Assembly: GCA_037962975.1 (NCBI GenBank)
Contig: CM075675.1
Span: 105,003,218-105,067,217, forward strand
Direction: 5' to 3'
DNA length: 64,000 nt
From: Clitoria ternatea
Taxonomy: Eukaryota > Streptophyta > Magnoliopsida > Fabales > Fabaceae
Positions within the stretch are counted from its first letter, which is position 1. Each line of letters starts with the position of its first letter. A program made the position numbers and the translations under genes. Below the pieces are notes generated by a model. That model ran no database searches. It was given only the letters and a program-made list of their open reading frames with translations, and was not told the origin of the DNA. Shown here piece by piece: positions 44,332 through 56,989 of the stretch.

Positions 44332-47300
44332 TGTAACACCCCTAATTTCGTTTTTCTTATTTAAAATAAAATTTCAGAGGAATTTGATTATAGTTCTTTA
44401 GAACTTTTTGATTGTTATATAATTTATAATTTTTTGAATTTTTATATTTTTTTTATTTTTTTTTAGAATGATAAAAATACCCTTAACCTTTCATCTAATA
44501 ACCAAAATGCCACTGCCGACATCATCGCTTACATCATCACTTACCTCATCGTTTACATCATCGGTGGGTAAATGTTTATATCATGAATAGTAAAATAAAT
44601 AATTAAATAATCTTAAATAGTAAAATTTTCTTCCTATAAATAGATGGCTCATTTACAACATTTCCACACCAAAAATTAGAGAGAGAATCTAGAGAGATAG
44701 TGCGTAAGAAATTAGTGGGGAGTAAATTCTTTTGGTAAAAAGAAGTTCTGCCGGAGGTGTAAGGTAATAACTTTCTTCTATATTCTTTTTATAATTTTAG
44801 TTTATTTTTTTAGCACTCTTAAACCATTAATATACTAGTACTATTATGAATAAGTTACTATAGTAAAAATAAATTACCACTGTGTTATTTTTACTATTTA
44901 CCGTTACTATTCAAAATTTACTATTTATTGTCACTATTCATAATTTACCATCTACTGTTATTATTCAAATTTATCATTTACCGTTATTATTCAAAATTTA
45001 TTAGTTGTTGTTACTATTCAAAAATTTACTATTTACCATTACTATTCAAAAATTTACTATTTACTGTTACTATTCAAAATTTACTATTTACTGTTACTAT
45101 TCAAAATTTACTATTTACTGTTATTGTTCATGATTTACCATTTACCACTACTATTCAAAATTTACTATTCACGATTTACTATTTACTATTACTATTCAAA
45201 AAAATTACTATTTACCGTTACTATTGATGACTTACCATTTACTGTTACTATTTGTTATTACTATGCATATTTACTATTTATCATTCTGATAACAATCTTA
45301 ATTTTCATCTTAAGCTTATACTGAAATAAATTAGTATTAATATTTTGTTAGAACTTGGAGGCGCAGAACGAATTCACTTTTGGTAGCAAATCAAGGTAAG
45401 GGGGGTGAGATTAAGAATATAATATGAAAATACATAAGAATATTGGGAGGAGTCCCCTACTCCTTTTAAACATAACAATATTATTATTTTCAAATAATAA
45501 CTTTTAACTTAAAATTTATAATAATTGTTATTAATAAATTAAGCATCTTGTGTAACTTAATATCTGAAATAATTATTTAAGAACTTGAACTATTATGACC
45601 TATGCGGACTGGATTGAACCTATGCAATGACTTAAACTATTATGAACTTGACTGAACCTATGCAAGGATTTGGACTGTTATGACATATATGGACTGAACT
45701 AGACCTATGCAAGGATTGGACTATCTTGGATTTACATAGACCTATGCGAGGAATTGACCATAGAACTTAAAACAAAATTTATTAATTTAAATAATCATTG
45801 AATTTTAAATTATCATATTTATAACTGATGTTTAATTATTTGATTTGATTATGATTGTTAATATTTATTTATGTTTTATGATGTTTGATTGTGATTGACA
45901 ATGTTTGATTATGATTGATAATCCTATACTGTGGAGTTTGAGCATATAGCAAGCATGACGGAAAGCTAAAATTCAGTAAGAATTTACTTATCTCTTACTT
46001 CTTTATTTACTTATTCATCTTTATTTAAATTACTTTTAAGAAATTTCTTAGATTTCAATAAAACTACATAAGTTTTTAGAAATCTCTTTTTATATTTTAA
46101 TATATATGTATATATCTTTACTAAAATTTAGATTTTTTTTAGTTAGTTTATCAAAAAGAAAAAGAAAGAGAAATTATTTTATAAAAATAAATTTTTTACT
46201 AATATTTTAATATATACATATTATTTAAATGTATAAAAATATTATACAAAATTTTCAAGTACTAAGGTTTTAAAGATTGATAATTCCAAATTCGAGTTTT
46301 TAGAAATTGATTTTGAATTGACCTATAAACTTTCTAAAGAAGGTTGTGAAATATATTTAAGGCTTTGAAACTCAAATTTATAAGGAGATTTTGTTTGTGA
46401 TTTGAAAAGGAACTGTACTAAAATTCTATGTGCGTATTTGAGAAGTTGAAAAAGTACAGTTTACTGGGGTGCCTATGTCGCGATTCGTAGGCCCCTATAA
46501 TATAATTGCGTTTCTAAAAGCCTTAACCAACTAAATACGCGAGTAGTTCATGCATCATGAATCATCAAAGAGAAACAAAAGGATATTGTCTGGGGACGGA
46601 TTATAGAAACCGAGGATACATTAGAGGAGGCTTAATTGTGAGCCTTGAGATGAGAGGGTGTGAAAGGGTGCTTCAGGGGACCTGGGGTAGCTTCCTAGTG
46701 TCGGGTACTTTCACAATAAAAACCTTCTCAACCTGACTAGTCTCTAAGTGTTTCCATGCCAGTTGAGCTGTTCATGTTATTATTATCCGGAATTATGGAA
46801 CAGTGTAAACTCCTGGTTGACCCAGTGCAAATTAAAATTTAAGGGGCCCACATATATAGGTAAGTTATGATGAAGATATGGCATATCATTCATACATTCA
46901 TAAATTGATTGTGCATGTGATTGTGATTGATATTATTATTCTTGTTTGTGAAAACCCTTTATTGCTTATGTCCTATTTGGGAATATTATATTCTGTTTCT
47001 CACTCCTTTCTCCGTGTTCTTGTTTCATATATTCTAAATTGATGGTTCAGGGGGAAGAATTGAAGAATATCGGCAGTAACTATAGCACGTTCTAGAAAGG
47101 GAGCTCGGTATGAATACCGTGGTCCAATGAATAAATAATGTTAATAAGTAACTGCTTCTGGGCCATGGAGTTTCCTCTCTTTCAATGTTTAATGTTTATT
47201 TTTCTTCGGATGAATGTACAAATACTTTATAAAGTTTTAATAATATTTATGAGGTATTTCAGAAATAATGTATGTAATTTATTCCGATAGTTTCTTTTTA

Positions 47301-47370
47301 ACAATCATATCTTTTAAAAAAAATTACAAATTTTTATATATTTTATTAAGGTGTAACAGAGGGTGTTACA
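44332..47370 (+). mobile_element. 3' LTR of the chromovirus (3.04 kb)
   Basis: It starts TGTAACACCCC after a purine-rich AGGGGAGTAGAG tract and ends GTGTTACA. TATAAATAG lies at 44635-44643. The minisatellite lies at about 44855-45280. It has no credible coding content. Confidence 0.93.
44855..45280. repeat. LTR minisatellite, right copy
   Basis: Same unit as at 37200-37620 with small differences; a few bases distinguish aligned units. Confidence 0.85.
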
Positions 47371-49250
47371 GCAACTGACATGAGTCTGGTCGCCCACATT
47401 AGGAAGTGTCCAAACGCCTGCACGACGGTCTACATCTCCGTAGTTGCCACTAGAATAATAATAGCCTCCTCAATGATCTCAATGACAGGACCCTTGATAT
47501 ACCATCAGGCAATGACTGATGGTGAACCAAAGGGCCTAAGTCGTAGACCATGCCAGTGGCAACAAGCTCCTTCGACCCCAATGAACAAGTCACATTGATG
47601 GGACTCCCCTGCGTCGACCCTGTCCTCCCCAATGTTAGATGCAGCACAAGACCCCTTCGTGCTGACCCGCCTAACTTGCATATTTACATAGCAAACATAA
47701 GTTATTTAATAATTAATGAAACCGAATTAAAACTAATGAAATAAAATAATGTATAACAAATCCAACCTGTGGGTCTGTCCTCAGTGTAGTATGCTCTCGC
47801 TGATGGTTGTGTGAAGCCTTCATCTCCTCCCGAAAGGACGTCATCTCCTACTGCAACCTCTTGATCATCTCCTTGTGATACTCAACCTTCACTACAACTG
47901 CCCTTTGCTCCACCAACTCCTACACAGATGGTGTCGGGGTGGGAGCACTGTAAAAGCTCTAGAGGCCTGTAAAATGTAAATGATTAGAAATTGATATTTT
48001 AATACAAAACAAATGAAAAGAAACAGAGTTAAACTTACCGTGACCTCGACAACCATCACACACCCTTCCATGGTGCTTTAGTCTCTTGAGGGCGGTAGTC
48101 AAGATGTCCTGGCTACTATGGGCGACAAAAGAACCTTAGGTTTCTCAACCAAGGAACCCTGCAACCAAACAAGAGCGAGTGTTGTTAGGGTTTAGGGTTG
48201 AGAAGATAAAAAATTCTTAAAATATTTTAAGATGAATACTTATTATTCGTTTGACGACCTCCTGAGCTATTACGGAAGTGTAGTCCCTACTCTTCCTGAT
48301 CCTGGTCTGCTTCCATTTTTCATGGAGCAGGGGTGGGGAGGGGGATCCTTAACAGTAATGTTTCAGATTAAGTAGCCTGACGTTGATTGGCCTTCTCCTG
48401 GACCATTTACTGCTCCAACAAATGGTAACCCCCACATGACAACCTATGAGGGCACGTATTTGTCGCATGAATAGCCTGTCCTTTAGTGTATTTGTCCTGT
48501 GACAAAAAAGAAAATATGTTAGAGTTACATTGGAATCCTAAATGACTGAAAATGATTAAAATACCAACGTACCATGAACTCCTTGGTGTGCCTAGATGCA
48601 ACAAATACATCCTAAATTGGCTGATCAAAGAATCTGTACTTGTCTCCTAAAAGCTATCCTTGTAGCTCCCCGAAGACATACCTACAGATCACAATAGGCC
48701 AAGTAAGGATTTGTAAGATTTTTGTTTTTTTAAATCAAGATTTTTAAGAACCATGCATACTTGGTGGTGAGAGTATATTTGAATGCCCTCCACCGCTCAG
48801 TGACAACACTAAGTACCTTCCTCCTCAGTGTGTCAACGACAGGTATATCTCAAGCATCCTACAATTGCCAAGTTAAGATATTAGAATTTATCATATACAA
48901 CAAGTACAAAAATCATGTAAGAAAACAAACTCAATTAATATTTTATTACCAGAACATCAACCTAAATATGGTTCTTGACCACCTTCTCAATGTTATCTCA
49001 GTCAGGGATAATGATGGAAACCTTATATATGTGCCAAGACACCCAAATAATTGGTAAAACTAGTTGCATGCTCTCCTAAAACCCTCCCGGTGTTAACATC
49101 AATGTCAATAGGACACCTATCTCCCTAATGGCGCCTAAGAGCAATACTACTCACACGCGTAATGCCTCTACTCCTTCTAACAGAGGAATTTGTAGCCTGT
49201 GAGTTAGATATCCTAGGTGGATCCTGAGCAGCCATAAGTATCTGTTCCAA
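47371..49250 (-). pseudogene. CACTA (Ptta/En/Spm-type) transposase-associated gene remnant
   Basis: Several minus-strand pieces appear in the order seen in plant Ptta/En/Spm ORFs. First, near 48640-48400, come TKGQAIHATNTCPHRLSCGGYHLLEQ and then KMEADQDQEE. Next, at 48125-48020, is GSFVAHSSQDILTTALKRLKHHGRV followed by a GTAAG donor. Then a coiled stretch (VEQRAVVVKVEYHKEMIKRLQ and MTSFREEMKASHNHQ, 47940-47790). Last comes KELVATGMVYDLGPLVHHQSLPDG (47560-47480). Stops and gaps interrupt it. It lies directly against the chromovirus right LTR, which probably inserted in it. Confidence 0.65.
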
Positions 49251-51224
49251 CACCTTACAAATTAATAAACATTATCCTCTATTTGTTTAACAATTAATCA
49301 ACAATTAAGATACTATAAAATTAAAACAAGTCCTTAAAGTCAAAAGGCCTAAAATTAACATGATATCATCAATGAGTATGGTAAGATCTAGTTTAAAGTA
49401 GGATGTGAGATTTGACAGAGATGAATCTACTCAAATGCTAGAACAAATATTAAGCAAAAAATCTAATTTAATAGATAGAATAGGATGTCAAATTGAGGAA
49501 ACACAAAATAAGAATCTTTTTTGATACTGCCACTATGAATGTCAACACACCAATAATATAATTTATATATACTCAGTTGAAGGGAATGAATATACATCAT
49601 GAGCATTTATATTAAGGAGAGGCCTGGGTGAATTCCAATAGAGGGTAAAATTAATTGCTTCAATTAATATTTGCTTAAGTTGAAGTATGTTATAGATTGA
49701 ATCCTATAATTTTTCTCACAATCTCAACATGCTTTATCAACTAAGTCAGAACTTATTGATTTTTATCCAAATATTAAGGCTAATATTAAAAAGGACACAA
49801 ATATTAATGTAATTAATATCATTGATGAGGGAAAAGGTAGACATGGATTATCACTAATTTTACATATATGCAGTACTTGCATGACATATACGAGATTCAT
49901 GGAGAAATGATATTCATACTATATAAACATTTATATTTAATTCGAAGAGAGACATAAAAGAAGAAATAGAAATATGAGATAAGTAGAAGTTAGTTTGCTA
50001 CCTTAGAAGAATGACAGTATTTAGATCAATGTTTAACCACATCGTTGGCCATTCTAATGCCATGTTTTATCGGTGGCCATGCTACTATAGTCTTTAATTC
50101 TATAATTTTTTATTGAGTTATATGTTTTTTAAAATAAAATTATACTTTGATCCTTTTAAACTAATGATTATGAATCTATAAAGTGAAAACTAAGTGTTTT
50201 GTATAATGGTTTTGGCCTCAAGATATTTTCAAAAGAATGCTTGAGTTGAGGCAAGAATACTAAGGACTATAAGTTGGCAATTTGTTGTTTATAGTGAAAA
50301 TCCTACATGTGTACGAATTGGAGAGAACTCTTGAATTTTAAGAGTGAACTAATATAAATCTCCTTGTATGATTTTTTCACTCCATCTCTTTTATCTAACT
50401 CTTTATCCTAAGTTTATTAGTTCAAGAAAAAGAAAAGTTAAAAAAGAGTTAAAACTTTTATCGGTGGCCATGCTACTATAGTCAATCCTTTTTAAAGTTT
50501 GTTTTGTATCTTAGATGAAAAGAAGTCAAAGAGAATGTTAACTAGTACCAAGAATATAATATTAAGATTCCTCAAAAAGTCTTCATTCATGAGTTTGAAG
50601 ATTCACTTAATTTATAAATTGGCACTTATTCTAATCTCACTTGGAATATGAGTAATATGAACTTATTCAAAGATAGAACATTAACTCCATCTTTAGAAGT
50701 TGGTGAAAAACTACAGACTTTGATTGATTCAAGGGAATGAAGGGAAGGAAACGTATTTAAGTTCAACCATAGGTTTGTCTAAGATTATTTTCTTGTCTTT
50801 CTTTAGCATTATGTGTTTTTCTAGTCATTATAATATTATGTGTTAAAAGGGATTATAAAGAGAAGAGAAAGATCCTACATGCACATATAATATTATGCAT
50901 CCAAAAGTAAAAAAATAACACTTTCTATGGGTTACAAATAGAGTGATATATACAAGAATAACCAAATATAATAGAAAAGATGAATAACAAAACAACACAA
51001 CATTATGACCTCGAACAGTAATTTGAAACAACATTATGAACAACATCAACATTATGAACAGTGAGAACCTTTACTTACTTAGTGACACGCTTGTGACGAT
51101 GACGTACTCAACGGGAACAGGCAAAGCTTTCAATGATGGGAACAAAGTGACGAGAAGCGACGGGAACAAAGACAAGGAAAAGTAGCGAGAAAACTAGAGG
51201 CATGAGGGAAAGGTGTTATAAAAT
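49251..51224. other. Intergenic region without recognisable genes
   Basis: AT-rich, no supportable coding frame. A perfect 28-base direct repeat (TTTTATCGGTGGCC..CTATAGTC) occurs at 50065-50092 and 50456-50483. It may be further decayed CACTA DNA. Confidence 0.5.
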
Positions 51225-51537
51225 CACTACTAAAAATAGGAGGGAGCGACGACAGCAACGATAGCGTCCGTCGCTATTTTTGGTGCCAACAAAAAACACT
51301 GGAGGGAAACCAAAAAATAGGAGGGAGGGAAAAGGTATCGACTGTGTCAGTGACGACATAGGAGTAGCGACAGTGTTAGCAACGACTAAGGTGCCAATTT
51401 TAGTGATGGGGTTCGGGTGGTCGATAATGTGGTGATTAATTTTCTTTTGAAGGTCGTTTTTGTATTGCGGTCGCTAAGTAGCGAGACATGTTTTGGCCGC
51501 TATGTTTAAGTAGCTATCAGAGGTTGTTTTAGAAGTG
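51225..51537. mobile_element. Short CACTA-like non-autonomous element (313 bp)
   Basis: The left end CACTACTAAAAATAGG and the inverted right end CACTTCTAAAACAACC are CACTA-type termini. The interior holds repeated GTCGCTA/TAGCGAC words (GCGTCCGTCGCTATT, GGTCGCTAAGTAGCGAG), which look like subterminal transposase sites. The flanking three bases do not match, so the target duplication is lost or the boundaries are off slightly. Confidence 0.6.
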
Positions 51538-51929
51538 GTAGTAAATTTTTTATTCTTTTTTACTTGTTGCTTGAGTTAATTCTATTTGAGTCTCTGTTGA
51601 GTTTCCTTATTTATTGGTGAGCCTTTTTATGCAAGTTAAAAATTTCTTGTGCGGGTTGATTATGATTTCTTTAAGAACTCAAAGAGGGAATGAAACATTT
51701 GCACAAAAGCCAAATTGAGAGCAATAAACATGAGTGATAGTGTAAATACATGAATTATGTGGTGAGGTCCTTTATTTATTTATTTTATCCTATAAGCTTG
51801 ACTTGGAGGCTTAGAAGAGATTTGGATTACATAAAGAGGGAGGAAAAAATGAGAGAAAATAAGAAAAAAAAAGTATAGGAGAAGAAAGAATGATCAGGGA
51901 GACTATTATGGTAGAAGGAAAACAACAAT

Positions 51930-52550
51930 GAAAAATGATAAAAGTAAGGGAGTGAATATTAAGGTGCCACCATTTCATAGGTATAGTGATGTTGAAGAGT
52001 ACATTGAGTGAAAGCTAAAATTTGAAAAAAAAGAATTTGCTTGTAATGGTGTTAGTGGAAAGGAAATGGTGAAATTAGATTCTCTTGTGTTTTGTGGTCA
52101 TGCATTATATTAGTGGAAACAAATACAAGATGATAGAAGAATGAATGATAAGCCTAGGGTAAACACATAGAGTGAAAAGAAATATAAAAAAGATATATGT
52201 TTCTTTACGTTATCAAAAGGAGTTGCATGAGAAATTTCAAAGATCGGAGCAAAGAGGAAAAAGTATGGAAGAATATTATAATGAGATGAAGACTGTCATG
52301 AGTAGCCAATATTAGTGAAGAAAGAAAACCAACTATGACTAGGTTTTTACATGGATTGAAAGGTGAAGCAAGAAATGTGTGGTAAAGAAGAAATCATATT
52401 TAAAGTTAGAGGAACTTGTTCAAACAGCCATTGAAATTGAAACTCAATTAGAAAGAAAGCCTCACCAATCTAAATAGTGGATCAATCCTAAGAGGAAGGT
52501 AAATGGACATAAAGGTACAAATTCTTTTGGATCTCATTGTATTTGAATGC
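51930..52550 (+). pseudogene. Ty3 gag remnant
   Basis: Across frames one reads KVPPFHRYSDVEEYIE, FACNGVSGKEMVKLDSLVF, YVSLRYQKELHEKFQRSEQRGKSMEEYYNEMK, RKPTMTRFLHGLKGEARNV and LEELVQTAIEIETQLERK. This is the plant Ty3 gag capsid core. Stops stand at Trp positions (TGA, TAG). No pol, LTR or primer site was found nearby. Confidence 0.75.
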
Positions 52551-52739
52551 CCAAAGAAAAATATACTTGGTGAATAGAAACAATAGTGAAGTGACAAATA
52601 AAAACTATTTAAGTAGGGGGAGAGCTATGTGTCTGGAACTTTACATGATTAAGTGTCTTTTAAGTTCTCAAGTTAGCAAGGAGAGTGGAACTAAAAGAGT
52701 AAACATATTTCACTCTTGTTGCTTGATTGAAGGTAACCT

Positions 52740-53040
52740 GTTTGATTGAAGGTAACCTCTGTTTCAATAATTAGTGTAAAAAATAATTTTTATGTCAGTT
52801 ATTAAAACAATTAGTTAAAAATTTTAACTTTTTAATATGCTTTTTGTAAAATAATTTTTAACATCGATTAATGAAATGACCCACATTAAATATTTTCTAC
52901 AGCAATTAGTGTAAAAGCAAGTATAAAAAAATAATATTTCATGTTAGTTATTTTAATAATCAACTTATAAAAATAGTTTTTACATCGATAATTAAAACAA
53001 TAAAGATAAAAAAATGAAAAAATAATTGTTTTTGCATATA
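52740..53040. repeat. Degenerate AT-rich repeats, probable DNA-transposon relic
   Basis: Four loosely similar units contain TTTTTAYATCGATTAWT or TTATGTCAGTTATTA words at irregular spacing of about 60-80 bases. Ends cannot be fixed. Confidence 0.4.
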
Positions 53041-53061
53041 CACATAGATCATCCCACCAAT

Positions 53062-53150
53062 TGGTTGTGGCTTAATTGGTAACACAGACTGAGATTATGA
53101 GAAGAATTATAAGTTTGATTCTCACTAAATACATTTATAGGTTGTAGCGA
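53062..53150 (+). mobile_element. tRNA-derived SINE-like sequence
   Basis: TGGCTTAATTGGTA resembles a tRNA A box, and AGTTTGATTCTC about 45 bases later resembles a B box. No tRNA cloverleaf can be drawn, so it is a SINE head or an old tRNA pseudogene. It lies about 360 bases upstream of the F-box gene. Confidence 0.45.
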
Positions 53151-53511
53151 TAAACTTTAACTATGATTATACTCAGACTTGTAAGCAAGATTTGAAACCA
53201 AAAATATATGTAGAGATGATCCCAAATTAGATATTTACTACAAATTAAATTTAATAAAAATATTTTAATAAATGACTAAGACAAGGGATATATCAATTAA
53301 ATCGAATCAAATAAATGTAATTAATGATTGATAATCTAGACCATTAGATGATAACCTACGATATTAATATTCACAGGGTGTTAATAGCAGGACACATTTA
53401 TTCCATGTATATGAACAACCCACTTGCATGCTCAACACGTCATTACACAGTTTAATTATTTTCTCTCTACCAGTAAAACGCACCCGGCTTTGAAGACTGA
53501 ATTACGGAAAG

Positions 53512-55397
53512 ATGAGAGGGGGGTTCGCTCATATAGTCTGTAGAAGGAAAGAAGTACTACCTTTTATACTTCAACGCATAAACTTTTCTTGTCAGATGAA
53601 GAAAAAAACAAAGATGAACAGAACCGCAAGAAAGAAGGCAGCGAAGAGCCATGACAATCAGCAGGAAATTGAAAAGCCACCAGATTTCATTAGCCGACTC
53701 CCTGATGAGATCTTAGTTTTGATCCTTTCTTTTCTTCCAATTGATGAAGCAGTAAGAAGCAGCATCCTTTCAAAGAGATGGAGGTTTCTATGGAACCAAA
53801 CTTCACGCCTTGATTTTGATGTGAAGCATTTGATACATCCCCTAACAAGGATCACCAATAATCAAGCAAATTATAGTCATTTGCTTCACATTCTCAGTTT
53901 GGACATAGACGAAGGATATAATCGGTATGGTACACTAATCTCTTTGATTTTGAAACAACACCATGGTAACTTGACTAGCTGTCGTTTCCAACACCTGCCT
54001 CATACAGATGTTGATAGTTGGATTGAGTTTGTGGTTGAGAAAAACAAAGGACTAAAAAATTTAGTCCTACAATGTGAAGATTTTGGTTTTCTTTTGGGAA
54101 AGCTTTTTCCAACCAGATCTCCTTTTAGGAATATCACTTCTTCTCTAAGGTCCCTTGAATTGTGTTGTTTCTTTCTTGAAAGTTCCTACGCATTTGAAGC
54201 TTGCCAACACTTGACAACCCTTAAACTAAGGAAAATCTATATGAAAGATGAAACCCTTGAGGGCATTTTGAGGAGTTGTGTGTCTTTGGAAACCTTTTGT
54301 CTTGTTCAATCTGAATGGCTTAAGAAAATTAGTATCAATAATTCAAACCTAAAATTCTTGGAGCTCAATTCCTTGGCAATGGGTGCCATAGAAGTTCGTG
54401 CGGAGAATCTTGAAGTGCTGGTGTTTGCTTCTATACGTTGTCATGAAAAGAATTTGGTTCTTGTGGCTCCGAAACTTAAGGTTCTCAATTGTTGCAGAGA
54501 CACTCAACGAGTTCCAATATTCTCTCCTGTGCTCAGCTATCCACAGCTTCGGGAAATTTGTACAAATGGTTGGGTAAGTTTTCTCGATTGGCTAGCTATT
54601 TTAATTATCATTATTATGATGGCTATCCATATATATTGACTAGACATATAATGAACATCGCCGTACAAACTTATAACAATCGCCCTTAACTCCTCATAAG
54701 GTAATTTTTGGGATAAGTTATATGTCTTTCATTTTTAATAGTTATTTCAATAATAATGTTTCCCATTAATTTCTACTTTTTTTTTTCGTTTTGTTATTTC
54801 AAATAGGAGATCAGAGACATATGTCGGAATTTGTCATCCTTGTCTATTGATTTGGATCTGAACAGCGTAATGGATTCCTTTTCAATTTCAAGCATCTTAT
54901 ATTCAAGTGTTTATCTGGAAGCTCTCAAAATTGTTGTACGAAACAATAACTAACCCTCTCTACAATATTTCGCACATTTTGTGATTCTTTGTGCCCTAAT
55001 TGATACGGTAAAATATAAATTCATGCACATCATTTTCTGAAGTAGATCATTTCTATGTTTGTTGTATAATAATATATAGGTTTGTGGAAATGCGAGCCTT
55101 GGAAAACCTAACAATGTCGTTAGGGCAATGCTAGATCTGGACAAGTTTTTGGAAGGAATAGAAATTTCAAGGTGTGCCTGTCTCAAACTAAAGTTTGTCT
55201 GCATAGAGGGATTCACAGGAGGACGACTAGAAGTACACTTTATCAGGTACCTAATTATGAGCTGCACCAATTTGAAAGTGATTACCCTAGTCTGTGATTG
55301 CTTAATGGAGAAAGATGCAAATGATCGTGAGTTGTTGAGACTGCAAAATGATGCACTGGATATTACTATCAAGTTAATGGCCAGAAATTTGCTATGA
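53512..55397 (+). CDS. F-box/LRR-repeat protein (three exons, about 502 aa)
   Basis: Exons are 53512-54573, 54807-54935 and 55080-55397. Introns are GT..AG and phases agree. From the ATG at 53512 the product is 502 residues; the Met at 53596 would give 474 and may be the true start. The F-box is at residues about 57-103 (DFISRLPDEILVLILSFLPIDEAVRSSILSKRWRFLW). Leucine-rich repeats follow (SLRSLELCCFFL, HLTTLKLRKIYM, LKFLELNSL, NLEVLVF, LKVLNCC). The end, with YLIMSCTNLKVITLVCD, resembles the FBD-like tail. Such proteins are substrate receptors of SCF ubiquitin ligases, with the F-box binding SKP1. The target is unknown. A basic KKKTKMNRTARKKAAK stretch could be a nuclear signal. Confidence 0.88.
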
Positions 55398-56989
55398 GTG
55401 ACCTTTGCTGAACTTCAGGACACTGAAGCCTTATCAATTATGTATCCTTTAAATGAAGTCAAGATACTCAAATTTGAATTATGATATGTTGGCTGAATCA
55501 AAACAAACTGTATTTCGTGATTAAGCATTTAAATCAGTTAATGGGACTCGTATATCTATATTGTGGTGAAAATTCTGACATTTGATATTCTTAGTGTATC
55601 AGAATCTTTCATATAATTTCTATTCATGCTTATATATATATTAATTAACTTTCTTAATTTTTTCCCTCTTTGTTGTCACTACTATCTGCTAACTAATGAT
55701 ATATTCGAGAGTAGATTTAGGGGAGGGGAAAAGGAGGGAAATTTCCGACATATGTATCCTTTCAAAAATTGAGAGAATCATAATATAAGGTTTATGAAAA
55801 TAAACATATGATTAGGACACCACATTTACCAATTTATTTCATTTATTTTAAAGAGTTATAAAAAATATTCCCTCCTCCTTTCTGCAACCGAACTCTCCCA
55901 CACATGTTATAATTCCAAAATGAGATAGAAATTAATACAAGGTAAAATATGTTTTTAAGCTTCTCAGTTTTAAATGTGGTGCATATATTCTTTACATGTT
56001 TAACTAACTTTACATATATTCTTTTTTGTCTTAAATAAACAAAATGTTTGCAAGCTTCTCCTTTCTATTATGTTCCTTAAAATAAAAACGATTTAATTAA
56101 TTATATTTATTGTATCTAATAAGTTTCCACACGTGACAAAAAAATACATATATATAACTAGTTAAAAATGATAATACATATTTTTCTTTGGGTATTGAGA
56201 TAGTCAGAGTTTAGATAAAATATATTTTTAACACCTCAGTTTTTGACAAATACATTAATAGAAAAAAGACTTTTAATCTTTGTATGTATCGCGTTCTCCT
56301 TTAGATCACTAGGGTCAACCTAGTTGGGGGTGGGGAGAAAGTTTGGGGATCACCCTGAAGTTTTTACAGCTTTTCATTTGTACAAACAAAGAACACATGC
56401 ACTTCATTGATCCACGACGTAAGATTTAGGGACCTAACACATATTTTTTAGAACCCTAGGGACTAATATCAATTAAAAAAAGGGACTAATTAAATATTTA
56501 ATAAATTTTATAATAAGTATATTATTAGTAATAGATATAATAAATATATCATTGATAACATAATTAATAAATTTATTATTATAACTAATAATATTATAAT
56601 TAAGTTAGGTGTATGTTATATAAACAATTATTCGCTTAAACTATAATGGAAGTGTGTCTTGGTCTGATGGTAAATCAAGCTCTATGTTGTCACTTGCTGG
56701 GGTAAATACTTTTAATTTCCAAGTTGACATCTAAATCAATCAAATCATGACACATGTCAGCTAATCTTATGTGGACATGTGTCTTGCAAAGTGTCATGTC
56801 AACTATATTCGGTTAGTTTTTTTAATGGAGAGAAAAATTTTGAGACTAAATTGTGGCCTAAAATAAATGTAAGAAATTAAAAATATATTTTAATTGATTA
56901 TTTACTATAAATTTTATTTATTTGAGTATAATTCACACGTAGGATCGTTAGGATTGAAATTGTGAGACTTAGAAAATTTATGACTTTAG
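55398..56989. other. Intergenic region downstream of the F-box gene
   Basis: No gene is recognised. Words such as GGTAAAATATGTTTTTAAGC (about 55940), GATAAAATATATTTTTAAC (about 56214) and AAAAATATATTTTAATTG (about 56880) resemble termini of legume MITEs, but a complete element cannot be outlined. Confidence 0.4.

Larger units (their letters stand above)
36820..47370 (+). mobile_element. Decayed Tekay/Del-type chromovirus (Ty3) with two long LTRs
   Basis: Order: LTR (36820-39719, missing its first ~140 bases), iMet primer site, gag with two CCHC knuckles, protease, reverse transcriptase, RNase H, integrase, a chromodomain-like tail, LTR (44332-47370). The LTRs differ at scattered positions by a few percent or less as judged by eye, so it is older than the Tat element. 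At least four stops and two frameshifts break the frame. It inserted next to or into the CACTA remnant at 47371-49250. Confidence 0.93.

Noticed and set aside
53062..53150. A functional tRNA gene
   Set aside because: The A and B boxes are off consensus, no acceptor stem or anticodon arm can be drawn.
54950..55372. A 140-residue minus-strand frame over the F-box gene
   Set aside because: It overlaps exon 3 and intron 2 of a well supported gene in the other direction and has no recognisable domain.
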